From BMS3ABIN04 sp964553325 (lineage in GTDB: Bacteria; Bacteroidota; Ignavibacteria; Ignavibacteriales; Melioribacteraceae): a stretch of 49,841 bases of DNA. The notes under the pieces were generated by a model. It had not been told where the DNA came from, made no database searches, and was given only the letters and a program-made list of their open reading frames with translations. Positions 25,935-34,713 of this stretch are shown here, piece after piece (positions within the stretch are counted from its first letter, which is position 1; every line of letters starts with the position of its first letter). The position numbers were made by a program, and so were the translations under genes. The stretch is from NCBI GenBank assembly GCA_964553325.1, contig CAZKKI010000004.1, forward strand, positions 1 to 49,841, read 5' to 3'.

Positions 25935-26762
25935 ATGGCAATTAGAAAATTAAAACCGATTACACCCGGAACAAGATTTATGTCGGTGCCGACTTTCGAA
26001 GAAATAACGAAAACGACACCTGAAAAATCTTTAACCGTAAGTTTGAAAAAAAGCGGCGGTAGAAATAATCTAGGTCGTATTACAAGTCGCCATCGCGGTG
26101 GTGGTCATAAAAGAAAATATCGAATAATTGATTTCAAAAGAGACAAGTTTAATATCCCCGCGAAAGTTTTTTCGATCGAATACGATCCTAATCGCTCTGC
26201 AAGAATTGCGCTTTTACATTATGCCGACGGGGAAAAAAGATATATAATTGCTCCCGACGGTTTGAAAGTCGGCGATACGGTTATGTCGGGTGATAATGCC
26301 GAAGTTAAAGTTGGAAACGCATTCAAATTGAAAAATATGCCCTTGGGAAGTGTGATTCATAATGTTGAATTAAAACCCGGAAAGGGTGCTCAACTTGGGC
26401 GTTCGGCTGGAACCGCAATCCAACTTATGGCTAAAGAAGGAAAATATGCTCAATTGAAATTACCGAGCGGCGAAATAAGACTTGTTAATTTAGAATGTAT
26501 GGCTACGTTCGGTGCAGTAGGAAATTCCGATCATGAAAATATTAGTCTCGGAAAGGCAGGAAGAAGCCGCTGGTTGGGAAGACGACCTCATGTACGAGGT
26601 GTTGCCATGAACCCGGTCGATCACCCGATGGGTGGCGGCGAAGGTAAATCTTCGGGCGGCGGTCATCCGGTTTCGCCTTGGGGACAAAAAGCGAAAGGTT
26701 TGAAAACCAGAAAAGTTAAAAAAGAATCGAACAAATATATTGTTAAAAGAAGAAAAGGTTAA
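25935..26762 (+). CDS. rplB: 50S ribosomal protein L2
   Basis: A 275-residue L2, one of the oldest ribosomal proteins, needed for subunit joining and peptidyl transfer. SRHRGGGHKRKYRIIDFKR (about residues 53-71) and the C-terminal VAMNPVDHPMGGGEGKSSGG with the functionally important His are intact. It ends in a Lys/Arg-rich tail. SD AGAGAGCTGGAG lies before the ATG. Usual length and place between rplW and rpsS. Confidence 0.97.
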   Translation: MAIRKLKPITPGTRFMSVPTFEEITKTTPEKSLTVSLKKSGGRNNLGRITSRHRGGGHKRKYRIIDFKRDKFNIPAKVFSIEYDPNRSARIALLHYADGEKRYIIAPDGLKVGDTVMSGDNAEVKVGNAFKLKNMPLGSVIHNVELKPGKGAQLGRSAGTAIQLMAKEGKYAQLKLPSGEIRLVNLECMATFGAVGNSDHENISLGKAGRSRWLGRRPHVRGVAMNPVDHPMGGGEGKSSGGGHPVSPWGQKAKGLKTRKVKKESNKYIVKRRKG

Positions 26763-26769
26763 GTAAGAT

Positions 26770-27060
26770 ATGCCAAGATCAATTAAAAAAGGCCCTTATA
26801 TCGATTACAAACTTTTGATGAAAATCAGAAAGTTAAACGAGACCGGACAGAAAAAAATTATAAAAACATGGTCGCGTGCCAGCACGATTTCTCCTGAATT
26901 TGTCGGTCATACTATTGCCGTTCACAACGGAAATAAAATGATTCCGGTCTATATTTCGGAAAATATGGTCGGGCATAAACTGGGCGAATTTGCTCCAACA
27001 AGAATTTTTAGGGGTCATCCCGGAACCAAAGCTGAAAAAGCATCAAGAATGAAGAAATAG
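26770..27060 (+). CDS. rpsS: 30S ribosomal protein S19
   Basis: A 96-residue head protein that forms a complex with S13 and contacts 23S rRNA bridge elements. It shows MPRSIKKGPYIDYKLL, then TWSRASTISPEFVGHTIAVHNG and the C-terminal HKLGEFAPTRIFRGH. The start is an ATG 7 bp after rplB with GTTAAGTA between them; no strong SD is present, consistent with translational coupling. Confidence 0.97.
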   Translation: MPRSIKKGPYIDYKLLMKIRKLNETGQKKIIKTWSRASTISPEFVGHTIAVHNGNKMIPVYISENMVGHKLGEFAPTRIFRGHPGTKAEKASRMKK

Positions 27061-27078
27061 ATTTTGGAGAATTTAATA

Positions 27079-27423
27079 ATGGAAGCTAAAGCTACGCATA
27101 AATATATCGGGTCGTCTCCTCGCAAAATGAGATTGGTCGTTGATTTAATTAGAGGGGAATCCGTAGATAAAGCGCTTGAAATATTGCACTTTAGCACAAA
27201 ACATGCTGCTAGGGATGCCGAAAAAGTTTTGAGATCGGCCGTTGCTAATTTGTTTAATAAAGACGAAGACAGCAAACATGAGATTTCCGAATTGTACATA
27301 AAGGAAGCTTATGTAAATCAAGGTCCGATGTTAAAAAGAATTTTGCCTGCTCCAATGGGAAGGGCATACAGAGTTAGAAAAAGATCGAATCATTTAACAA
27401 TTGTAGTTGCTACAAAAAATTGA
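27079..27423 (+). CDS. rplV: 50S ribosomal protein L22
   Basis: A 114-residue tunnel protein. MEAKATHKYIGSSPRKMRLV is the family opening and the beta-hairpin that reaches into the exit tunnel ends with QGPMLKRILPAPMGRAYRVR. An in-frame TTG at 27064 would add five residues, but GGAGA at 27066-27070 is placed correctly (8-9 bp) for the ATG at 27079, so I use that. It lies 18 bp after rpsS and 18 bp before rpsC. Confidence 0.95.
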   Translation: MEAKATHKYIGSSPRKMRLVVDLIRGESVDKALEILHFSTKHAARDAEKVLRSAVANLFNKDEDSKHEISELYIKEAYVNQGPMLKRILPAPMGRAYRVRKRSNHLTIVVATKN

Positions 27424-27441
27424 TTTTAGGAGGATAATTAG

Positions 27442-28083
27442 TTGGGTCAAAAAACAAATCCGATAGGTTTAAGAGTTGGAATCATCAGAGGATGGGAATC
27501 TAACTGGTACGAAGGCAAAAGCTATGCCGAAAAATTAAAAGAAGATAACCAGATAAGATCCTATATCAGAAAAAGACTTACGAAAGCCGGTGTATCTCGA
27601 ATAATTATCGATAGAACATCGAAAAATATTATTCTTACTTTGCATACATCGCGTCCTGGTGTTGTTATTGGTAAAAGCGGTAAGGAGATAACCCAACTTG
27701 AACAAGAATTGAAAAAATTAACGAACAAAGAAGTTAAAGTTCAAATTAATGAAATTAAAAGACCCGAGTTAGATGCTTATTTGGTTGCTGAAAATATTGC
27801 TTCGCAATTAAAAGGTAGAATTTCTTTTAGAAGGGCAATGAAACAAGCAATCACTGCCGCAATGAGAATGGGTGCGGAAGGAATTAAAGTTATGTGTTCG
27901 GGAAGATTGGGCGGAGCCGAAATGGCACGATCCGAACAATACAAAGACGGCAGAATCCCGCTGCATACTTTGCGCGCGGATATCGATTACGCTTCGGTGC
28001 CGGCTCACACAATCTACGGAACCATCGGTGTGAAAGTGTGGATTTGCAGAGGCGAAATTTTAGGTAAAAGGTTATCGGACTAA
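27442..28083 (+). CDS. rpsC: 30S ribosomal protein S3
   Basis: A 213-residue S3 at the mRNA entry site, with helicase-like activity together with S4 and S5. The TTG start has AGGAGG 8 bp upstream and gives the canonical MGQKTNPIGLRVG, so it is firm. The KH domain shows RPGVVIGKSGKEI (about residues 72-84). The C-terminal domain has GRLGGAEMARSEQYKDGRIP and ends soon after GTIGVKVWICRGE, a compact form without a long tail. Confidence 0.97.
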   Translation: MGQKTNPIGLRVGIIRGWESNWYEGKSYAEKLKEDNQIRSYIRKRLTKAGVSRIIIDRTSKNIILTLHTSRPGVVIGKSGKEITQLEQELKKLTNKEVKVQINEIKRPELDAYLVAENIASQLKGRISFRRAMKQAITAAMRMGAEGIKVMCSGRLGGAEMARSEQYKDGRIPLHTLRADIDYASVPAHTIYGTIGVKVWICRGEILGKRLSD

Positions 28084-28105
28084 AGTTTATTAGGAGCACA
28101 AAATT

Positions 28106-28522
28106 ATGTTAATGCCTAAAAGAGTAAAATACAGAAAACAACAACGCGGAAAAATGAAAGGCAAAGCCGTCCGCGGTAGCAGAGTTAATTTTGGCGATTT
28201 CGGTTTGAAAGCAATGGAACCGGCTTGGATTACAAGCAGACAAATAGAAGCATGCAGGGTTGCCATTACTCGTAAAATGAAAAGGGACGGTAAAGTATGG
28301 ATTAGAATTTTTCCCGATAAACCTGTTTCCAAAAAACCCTTGGAAACCAGAATGGGTAAAGGTAAAGGTGCACCGGAATTTTGGGTGGCGCCGGTTAAAC
28401 CGGGTAGAATTATGTTTGAAGTTGCCGGTGTTTCCAAAGAATTGGCAATGGAAGCTTTGCAGCTGGCAGCTCATAAATTACCGATTAAAGCTAAAGTTGT
28501 AGTTCGACCCGATTACGAATAA
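28106..28522 (+). CDS. rplP: 50S ribosomal protein L16
   Basis: A 138-residue L16 that positions A-site tRNA and helps order the peptidyl-transferase centre. It begins MLMPKRVKYRKQQRGKMKG and includes RVWIRIFPDKPVSKKP-like sequence (VWIRIFPDKPVSKKPLETRM) and MGKGKGAPEFWVAPVKPG. The last stretch holds the arginine usually hydroxylated in Gammaproteobacteria-type L16 in a different context, so no claim is made. SD AGGAG. Place between rpsC and rpmC is standard. Confidence 0.96.
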   Translation: MLMPKRVKYRKQQRGKMKGKAVRGSRVNFGDFGLKAMEPAWITSRQIEACRVAITRKMKRDGKVWIRIFPDKPVSKKPLETRMGKGKGAPEFWVAPVKPGRIMFEVAGVSKELAMEALQLAAHKLPIKAKVVVRPDYE

Positions 28523-28539
28523 ATTTTGAGGAAGTTAAA

Positions 28540-28752
28540 ATGAAAATGTATGAAATACGTGAAATGAATAACGAAGAAATAATAAAAAGAATTGCTGAAG
28601 AAGAAGCCAATTTGGTCGATTTGAGATTCCAGCACGCACTTAAAAATTTAACCAATACCGCAAAATTGAAATTGGTTAAAAAAGATATTGCAAGAATGAA
28701 AACCGTATTAAAAGAACGGGAACTTCAAGAAAAGAATAAATCAGAAAATTAA
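28540..28752 (+). CDS. rpmC: 50S ribosomal protein L29
   Basis: A 70-residue two-helix protein beside L23 at the tunnel exit. The segments EIREMNNEEIIKRIAEEEA and LRFQHALKNLTNTAKLKLVK match the family's two long helices and connecting loop, and ARMKTVLKERE closes the second helix. A short charged tail (EKNKSEN) follows. SD TTGAGGAAG is before the ATG. Confidence 0.94.
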   Translation: MKMYEIREMNNEEIIKRIAEEEANLVDLRFQHALKNLTNTAKLKLVKKDIARMKTVLKERELQEKNKSEN

Positions 28753-28772
28753 CGTAGGAGTTTTTCCAAAGA

Positions 28773-29027
28773 ATGGAAAGAGGTTTAAGGAAAACAAGAA
28801 TTGGCGTTGTAGTTAAAAATAAAATGGATAAAAGCATTACCGTTGCTATTGAAAGACGTGTTGCGCATCCTATTTATAAAAAATATTACAAGAAAACAAC
28901 TAAACTAATGGCTCACGATGAAAATAACGAATGCAATGTTGGCGATGTTGTGAAAATTATGGAAACAAGACCTTTAAGTAAAAATAAAAAATGGCGTTTA
29001 GTTGAAATTGTAGAAAAAGTCAAGTAA
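28773..29027 (+). CDS. rpsQ: 30S ribosomal protein S17
   Basis: An 84-residue OB-fold primary assembly protein of the 30S body. It shows GLRKTRIGVVVKNKMDKSIT at the N-terminus, the RVAHPIYKKYYKKTTKLMAHD strand-loop and METRPLSKNKKWRLVEI at the C-terminus. ATG start 20 bp after rpmC with TAGGAG upstream. Usual length for the bacterial protein. Confidence 0.96.
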   Translation: MERGLRKTRIGVVVKNKMDKSITVAIERRVAHPIYKKYYKKTTKLMAHDENNECNVGDVVKIMETRPLSKNKKWRLVEIVEKVK

Positions 29028-29054
29028 TCGATTGATAAGGAGTAAGTTCTAAAA

Positions 29055-29423
29055 ATGGTACAACAAGAAACGAATTTAGTAGTTGCTGATAACTCGGGCG
29101 CAAAAAAAATACGATGTATAAAAGTTTTGGGCGGAAGCGGAAGAAGATATGCCAGCGTGGGCGATTTAATCGTTGTTTCCGTTAAAGCCGCTTTGCCGAA
29201 TGCCGGCGTTAAAAAAGGCGATGTGTCCAGAGCGGTTGTTGTTCGTACGAAAAAAGAAATCAGAAGAAAAGACGGTTCGTATATCAGATTCGATGAAAAC
29301 GCTGCCGTTTTACTTAATCAACAAAACGAACCGAGAGGAACTCGAATTTTCGGACCGGTTGCCAGAGAATTGCGCGATAAAAAGTTTATGAAAATTATTT
29401 CATTGGCACCGGAAGTATTATAA
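29055..29423 (+). CDS. rplN: 50S ribosomal protein L14
   Basis: A 122-residue L14 at the subunit interface (bridges B5 and B8), also the docking site of silencing factor RsfS. Diagnostic stretches are LVVADNSGAKKIRCIKVLGG, KKGDVSRAVVVRTKKEIRRK and GTRIFGPVARELRDKKFMKI. It ends in SLAPEVL, the normal C-terminus. SD AAGGAG at about 10 bp before the ATG. First gene of the spc section in the E. coli scheme; no promoter is evident here. Confidence 0.97.
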   Translation: MVQQETNLVVADNSGAKKIRCIKVLGGSGRRYASVGDLIVVSVKAALPNAGVKKGDVSRAVVVRTKKEIRRKDGSYIRFDENAAVLLNQQNEPRGTRIFGPVARELRDKKFMKIISLAPEVL

Positions 29424-29438
29424 AAGATAGGGAAGTAA

Positions 29439-29765
29439 ATGAAAATCAAAAAAGACGATATGGTTGTTGTTATTGCCGGTAATTACAAAGGTAAAACCGG
29501 TAAAGTATTAAAAGTTTTCCCCAAAAAGGAAAGACTGATTGTTGAAGGCGTTAATTTGCGTAAAAGACATACTAAACCTAATCAACAAAATCCTCAAGGG
29601 GGAATAATCGAAAAAGAAGCTCCTATTCATGTGTCGAATGTTATGATACTCGATCCAAAAACCAACGAACCGACAAGAATAGGCAAGAAAATTATAATAG
29701 ATGAAAGAACTGGTAAAAAGAGAAGCGCCAGAATAAGTAAAATTAGCGGAGAAATGTTACCATAA
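29439..29765 (+). CDS. rplX: 50S ribosomal protein L24
   Basis: A 108-residue assembly initiator that binds the 5' domain of 23S rRNA. The KOW motif VVIAGNYKGKTGKVLKVFPK is at residues about 9-28, followed by EGVNLRKRHTKPNQQNPQGG and KEAPIHVSNVMILDP. It lies 15 bp after rplN with GATAGGGAAG as leader. Complete and of usual length. Confidence 0.96.
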   Translation: MKIKKDDMVVVIAGNYKGKTGKVLKVFPKKERLIVEGVNLRKRHTKPNQQNPQGGIIEKEAPIHVSNVMILDPKTNEPTRIGKKIIIDERTGKKRSARISKISGEMLP

Positions 29766-29791
29766 AGAAATAATTGGTTGTTGAGAAAAAA

Positions 29792-30436
29792 ATGGCAAAG
29801 AAAACTAAAAAAGAAACAGAAAAGACACAAAAAAAAGAAACAAAAGCAGCTGCGGCTGAAGTAAAAGCGGAAGAAAAAATTACTCCGAGATTGTTTGAAA
29901 AATATAACAAGGAAATTATTCCAAAACTTACGAAACAATTCTCGTATAAAAGCGTTATGCAAGTGCCCAGATTGGAAAAAATTGTTGTGAATATGGGACT
30001 GGGTGCGGCTATACAAGATCCGAAAATTCTTGAAGAAGCGATGAGCGACCTTGCTGCCATTACCGGACAAAGACCGTCGATTAGAACGGCGAAAAAATCG
30101 GTATCGAACTTCAAACTTCGTGAAGGTATGAAAATAGGCGCAAAAGTCACCTTAAGAAAAGCACGGATGTATGAATTTTTAGATAGATTGATTTCCATGG
30201 CTTTGCCTCGTGTAAGGGATTTTAGAGGTGTTTCGGATAAATCTTTCGACGGACGAGGAAATTACACGCTTGGTGTAAAAGAACAAACAATCTTTCCCGA
30301 AATTAACGTTGATAAAGTAAACAGAGTTTTGGGAATGGATATTACTTTTGTAACAACGGCTAAAACCGATAAAGAAGCATACGAATTGTTAGCGGCTTTC
30401 GGCTTTCCGTTTAGAAAAAAAGAAATTCAACAATAA
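29792..30436 (+). CDS. rplE: 50S ribosomal protein L5 with N-terminal Lys/Ala extension
   Basis: L5 of the central protuberance, which binds 5S rRNA. The core begins at about residue 30 with PRLFEKYNKEIIPKL and contains VPRLEKIVVNMGLG, TGQRPSIRTAKKSVSNFKLR and FRGVSDKSFDGRGNYTLGV, all canonical. The first 30 residues are a low-complexity Lys/Glu/Ala stretch not found in typical L5 of about 180 residues. I chose the ATG at 29792; in-frame TTG codons at 29774 and 29780 are possible but unlikely. 26 bp after rplX. Confidence 0.95.
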   Translation: MAKKTKKETEKTQKKETKAAAAEVKAEEKITPRLFEKYNKEIIPKLTKQFSYKSVMQVPRLEKIVVNMGLGAAIQDPKILEEAMSDLAAITGQRPSIRTAKKSVSNFKLREGMKIGAKVTLRKARMYEFLDRLISMALPRVRDFRGVSDKSFDGRGNYTLGVKEQTIFPEINVDKVNRVLGMDITFVTTAKTDKEAYELLAAFGFPFRKKEIQQ

Positions 30437-30457
30437 TATAAATTGTGGGAATAATTA

Positions 30458-30727
30458 ATGGCTAGAAAAAGTTTAGTTGCTAGAGAAGCTAAAAGAAGAA
30501 AATTAGTAGAAAAATATGCAGCTATTAGAAAAGAATTAAAGGAAAAAGGCGATTGGGAAGGATTGCAAAAATTGCCTAAAAATTCTTCGCCCGTACGACT
30601 TAGAAACAGATGCATGTTAACCGGGCGCCCGAGAGGTTATTACAGAAAATTTGGGGTTTCCAGATTAGTGCTTCGCGAAATGGCACTAAGAGGCGAAATT
30701 CCCGGTATTAAAAAATCTAGTTGGTAA
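30458..30727 (+). CDS. rpsN: 30S ribosomal protein S14, zinc-free type
   Basis: An 89-residue S14 of the long, zinc-independent class: only one Cys (in NRCMLTGRPRGYYRKFG) instead of the four-Cys ribbon of the 61-residue form. The N-terminal MARKSLVAREAKRRKLVEKY and the C-terminal MALRGEIPGIKKSSW are standard. It packs with S3 and S10 in the 30S head. It sits 21 bp after rplE, in the usual spc order. Confidence 0.96.
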   Translation: MARKSLVAREAKRRKLVEKYAAIRKELKEKGDWEGLQKLPKNSSPVRLRNRCMLTGRPRGYYRKFGVSRLVLREMALRGEIPGIKKSSW

Positions 30728-30741
30728 AAAGGAGAGAGAAT

Positions 30742-31137
30742 ATGCCTGTTACGGATCCGATAGCGGATTTTTTAACAAGAATTAGAAATGCGGTTAAAGC
30801 TCAAAAAAGATTTGTTGAAATGCCTTCTTCCAATATGAAAGTGAAGATGGCTGAAATTTTGAAAAACAATCATTTTATTAGAGATTTTAATGTAATTGAA
30901 GATAACAAACAAAACGTTATTCGTATTTATTTGAAATATGTGGACGGAGAATCTTCAATCACCGGATTAAAAAGAATTAGTAAACCGGGATTGAGAGTTT
31001 ACGTGGGTAGCGATGAAATCCCAAGAGTGTTGAACGGATTGGGATTGGCAATTATATCTACATCCAAAGGTTTATTGTCGGATAAAGAAGCAAGAAAACA
31101 AGCGGTCGGCGGAGAGGTTGTCTGCCATATTTGGTAA
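30742..31137 (+). CDS. rpsH: 30S ribosomal protein S8
   Basis: A 131-residue S8, a primary 16S rRNA binder. MPVTDPIADFLTRIRNA is the usual N-terminus. The C-terminal domain has GLKRISKPGLRVYVG and STSKGLLSDKEARKQ ending GGEVVCHIW. The ATG at 30742 has GGAGAGAG 4-5 bp upstream; an in-frame TTG at 30721 would overlap rpsN and is rejected. In E. coli S8 represses the spc operon by binding at rplE; I did not find an obvious mimic there. Confidence 0.96.
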   Translation: MPVTDPIADFLTRIRNAVKAQKRFVEMPSSNMKVKMAEILKNNHFIRDFNVIEDNKQNVIRIYLKYVDGESSITGLKRISKPGLRVYVGSDEIPRVLNGLGLAIISTSKGLLSDKEARKQAVGGEVVCHIW

Positions 31138-31161
31138 AACTTTATACACGGAGTTTGAAAA

Positions 31162-31695
31162 GTGTCACGAGTAGGTAAAAAACCGATAAATATTAAAGAT
31201 GTCGAAGTTACTTTAAGCGGTGATACGCTAAAAGTAAAAGGTAAACTGGGCGAATTACAAATGAAAGTTCATCCGAATATGTCTATCGAAATTAATGGAG
31301 ACGAACTCGAAGTTAAACGCCCTAACGATTTAAGAGAAAACAGAGCGCTACACGGTTTAACCCGTGCGTTAATTCAAAATATGGTTACCGGAGTAACCGA
31401 AGGTTTCTCCAAAGTTTTGGATATTGTTGGCGTTGGATACAGAGCGGAACTTAAAGGCAAAAATCTTTTGTTGAATGTGGGTTATTCTCACCCGATTTAT
31501 TTCGTTCCACCGGATGAAATTAAATTGGAAGTGCCGACACAAACCCAAATTAAAGTTTCCGGTATCGATAAAGAACTGGTGGGATTGGTAGCAGCCAAAA
31601 TCAGATCCTTCAGAAAACCGGAACCTTATAAAGGTAAAGGAATTAAATATTCGGATGAAATTATTGTTAGGAAAGCCGGAAAAACTGCCGGGTAA
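31162..31695 (+). CDS. rplF: 50S ribosomal protein L6
   Basis: A 177-residue L6 near the sarcin-ricin loop, made of two duplicated domains. It shows MSRVGKKPINIKDVEV, then RALIQNMVTGVTEGFSKVLD, VGYRAELKGKNLLLNVGYSH and the C-terminal rRNA-binding RSFRKPEPYKGKGIKY. The start is GTG with GGAG 10 bp upstream; the canonical Met-Ser-Arg opening supports it. 24 bp after rpsH. Confidence 0.97.
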   Translation: MSRVGKKPINIKDVEVTLSGDTLKVKGKLGELQMKVHPNMSIEINGDELEVKRPNDLRENRALHGLTRALIQNMVTGVTEGFSKVLDIVGVGYRAELKGKNLLLNVGYSHPIYFVPPDEIKLEVPTQTQIKVSGIDKELVGLVAAKIRSFRKPEPYKGKGIKYSDEIIVRKAGKTAG

Positions 31696-31720
31696 TTAAG
31701 AGTAGGAGATTAAGTTTATA

Positions 31721-32086
31721 ATGAAACTTAAAAAAGAAGATTTAAGAAGAAAAAAGAAAAACAGAGTACGTAAAAAAGTTAACGGTACACCGGAAAGACC
31801 TCGTCTTTCCGTTTATAGAAGTTTGAATCACATGTACGCACAACTGATTGACGATACTACCGGAACAACTTTGGTTGCTGCATCAACTAAATCCAAAGAA
31901 ATTGCAGATGATGTTAAAAATGCGAAATCCAAAGTTGAAAAAAGTCATTTGGTAGGCAAACTTTTGGCTCAAAAAGCTAAAGAAAAAGGAATCGAATCCG
32001 CCGTTTTCGATAGAAACGGATTCAGATATCACGGCCGTGTAAAAGCGGTTGCAGACGGTGCGCGTGAAGGCGGAATTAATATATAA
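31721..32086 (+). CDS. rplR: 50S ribosomal protein L18
   Basis: A 121-residue 5S rRNA-binding protein. The N-terminal basic part RRKKKNRVRKKVNGTPERPR (about residues 10-29) and LSVYRSLNHMYAQLIDD are diagnostic, as is the C-terminal FDRNGFRYHGRVKAVADGAR. SD GTAGGAG before the ATG. It is followed by a tRNA gene after only 5 bp instead of directly by rpsE. Confidence 0.96.
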   Translation: MKLKKEDLRRKKKNRVRKKVNGTPERPRLSVYRSLNHMYAQLIDDTTGTTLVAASTKSKEIADDVKNAKSKVEKSHLVGKLLAQKAKEKGIESAVFDRNGFRYHGRVKAVADGAREGGINI

Positions 32087-32091
32087 TCTTT

Positions 32092-32162
32092 TGCCGGGTC
32101 GTCTAATGGTAGGACAGCGGTCTTTGACGCCGTACGTAGAGGTTCGAGTCCTCTCCCGGCAG
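32092..32162 (+). tRNA. tRNA-Gln (TTG) inside the spc operon
   Basis: A 71-nt tRNA between rplR and rpsE on the operon strand. Acceptor TGCCGGG pairs with CCCGGCA. The T1-A72 pair and discriminator G73 are identity marks of bacterial tRNA-Gln. The anticodon arm GCGGT-CTTTGAC-GCCGT (with G-T pairs at both ends) places TTG at the anticodon, and the T arm AGAGG-TTCGAGT-CCTCT is perfect. No CCA is encoded. Maturation would cut the ribosomal protein mRNA at this point. Confidence 0.93.
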
Positions 32163-32188
32163 CAAAAAGTTTATAAAGGAGTGGAAAA

Positions 32189-32698
32189 TTGAGACATAAA
32201 AAAGTATCTGGTTTAGAAGGATTAAAAGAAAAAGTTGTTCACATCAACCGTGTGGCAAAAGTTGTTAAAGGCGGTAGAAGATTCAGCTTCAACGCTATTG
32301 TGGTTGTGGGCGATGGAAACGGTCATGTTGGCGTTGGTTTGGGAAAAGCTAACGAGGTTACCGATGCGATATCCAAAGGAATAGACGATGCTAAAAAAAA
32401 TGTTTATAAAGTGCCCATTATTAAAGGAACCATTCCGCACGAAATTATTGGAAAATACGGTGCGGGAAAAGTATTATTAAAACCCGCTTCCCCCGGTACG
32501 GGACTTATCGCCGGTGGAGGTGTAAGAGCGGTTTTGGAAGCCGCCGGAGTGCAAGACGTTTTAACAAAATCGCTCGGTTCCAGTAATCCGCACAACCAAG
32601 TAAAAGCAACTTTGAAAGGTTTGCTCGATTTGATCGATGCACGATATATGGCAAAAAAACGCGGTATTGGTATTCAAGATTTATTTAATGCGAATTAG
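32189..32698 (+). CDS. rpsE: 30S ribosomal protein S5
   Basis: A 169-residue S5, part of the decoding and mRNA-helicase region with S3 and S4. It shows KVVKGGRRFSFNAIVVVGDG, then NGHVGVGLGKANEV and AGGGVRAVLEAAGVQDVLTK with the closing LLDLIDARYMAKKRGI. The TTG start has AAGGAGTGG 7-9 bp upstream, so ribosomes can enter here independently of the tRNA 26 bp ahead. A slightly short N-terminus compared with E. coli S5. Confidence 0.96.
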   Translation: MRHKKVSGLEGLKEKVVHINRVAKVVKGGRRFSFNAIVVVGDGNGHVGVGLGKANEVTDAISKGIDDAKKNVYKVPIIKGTIPHEIIGKYGAGKVLLKPASPGTGLIAGGGVRAVLEAAGVQDVLTKSLGSSNPHNQVKATLKGLLDLIDARYMAKKRGIGIQDLFNAN

Positions 32699-32706
32699 GT
32701 GTTAAA

Positions 32707-32895
32707 ATGGCTAAAAAATTAAAAATTAAACAAATTAGAAGTATAATCGACCGGCCCAAAAAACAAAAAAGAACAATCGAAGCTCTCGGTCTCGGTCGGC
32801 CGAACTATGTTAAAATTCATAACGATACACCTCAAATTAGAGGAATGATAGAAAAGGTTTCACATTTAGTAACTGTTGAAGAAATTGAAGAATAG
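32707..32895 (+). CDS. rpmD: 50S ribosomal protein L30
   Basis: A 62-residue ferredoxin-like L30. The segments LKIKQIRSIIDRPKKQKRTI, GLGRPNYVKIHNDTPQIRGM and HLVTVEEIEE match the bacterial short form over its full length. It is 8 bp after rpsE and 8 bp before rplO, so the three genes are probably translationally coupled. Confidence 0.95.
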   Translation: MAKKLKIKQIRSIIDRPKKQKRTIEALGLGRPNYVKIHNDTPQIRGMIEKVSHLVTVEEIEE

Positions 32896-32903
32896 GAAAA
32901 TCA

Positions 32904-33367
32904 ATGGATATTCTAAGTAACTTAAAGTATGCAAAAGGATCCCGCAAACCGAGAAAAAGAATCGGTAGAGGCGAAGGTTCCGGCAGAGGCGGAACAGCAA
33001 CCAAAGGGATGAACGGTCAAAAATCGAGATCAGGTTTTAAATATAGAGCATGGTTCGAAGGCGGACAAATGCCTTTGCAACGCCGTGTTCCCAAAAGAGG
33101 ATTTAATAATTATAACAGACTCGAATATCAAGTAGTTAATGTAGCGGATTTACAACGCTTGGTTGATGCAAAGAAATTAGCCGGAGATACGGTTGATGCC
33201 GCCGCACTTTATAAAGCCGGTGCAATTTCCAAAGCGGCCGCACCGTATAAAATTTTGGGGAATGGTGAGCTGAAAGCAAAGTTAAATGTTGAAGCTCATG
33301 CTTTTAGTAAAAGCGCAGTAGAAAAAATCGAAGCAGCTGGTGGATCAACTAAAACAGTTAAAGTTTA

Positions 33368-33368
<1 letters not shown>
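32904..33368 (+). CDS. rplO: 50S ribosomal protein L15
   Basis: A 154-residue late-assembly protein of the large subunit. The Gly/Arg-rich extended N-terminus RKRIGRGEGSGRGGTATKGM (about residues 17-36) and GFEGGQMPL-type sequence (WFEGGQMPLQRRVPKRGF) are diagnostic. The globular domain ends with AHAFSKSAVEKIEAAGG. Its TAA overlaps the secY ATG by one base, implying coupled translation. Confidence 0.96.
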
Positions 33369-34702
<1,334 letters not shown>

Positions 34703-34713
34703 TTGGTTCTTTT

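Noticed and set aside
27064..27078. Upstream TTG start for rplV
   Set aside because: It would put the start before the GGAGA site that suits the ATG at 27079; the family N-terminus begins at the ATG.
30721..30741. Upstream TTG start for rpsH overlapping rpsN
   Set aside because: It would translate the Shine-Dalgarno site itself; S8 begins canonically at the ATG at 30742.
32092..32162. Reading the operon tRNA as tRNA-Lys (TTT)
   Set aside because: Shifting the loop to centre on TTT breaks the anticodon stem, whereas TTG gives a full 5-bp stem and agrees with the glutamine identity pair T1-A72 and G73.
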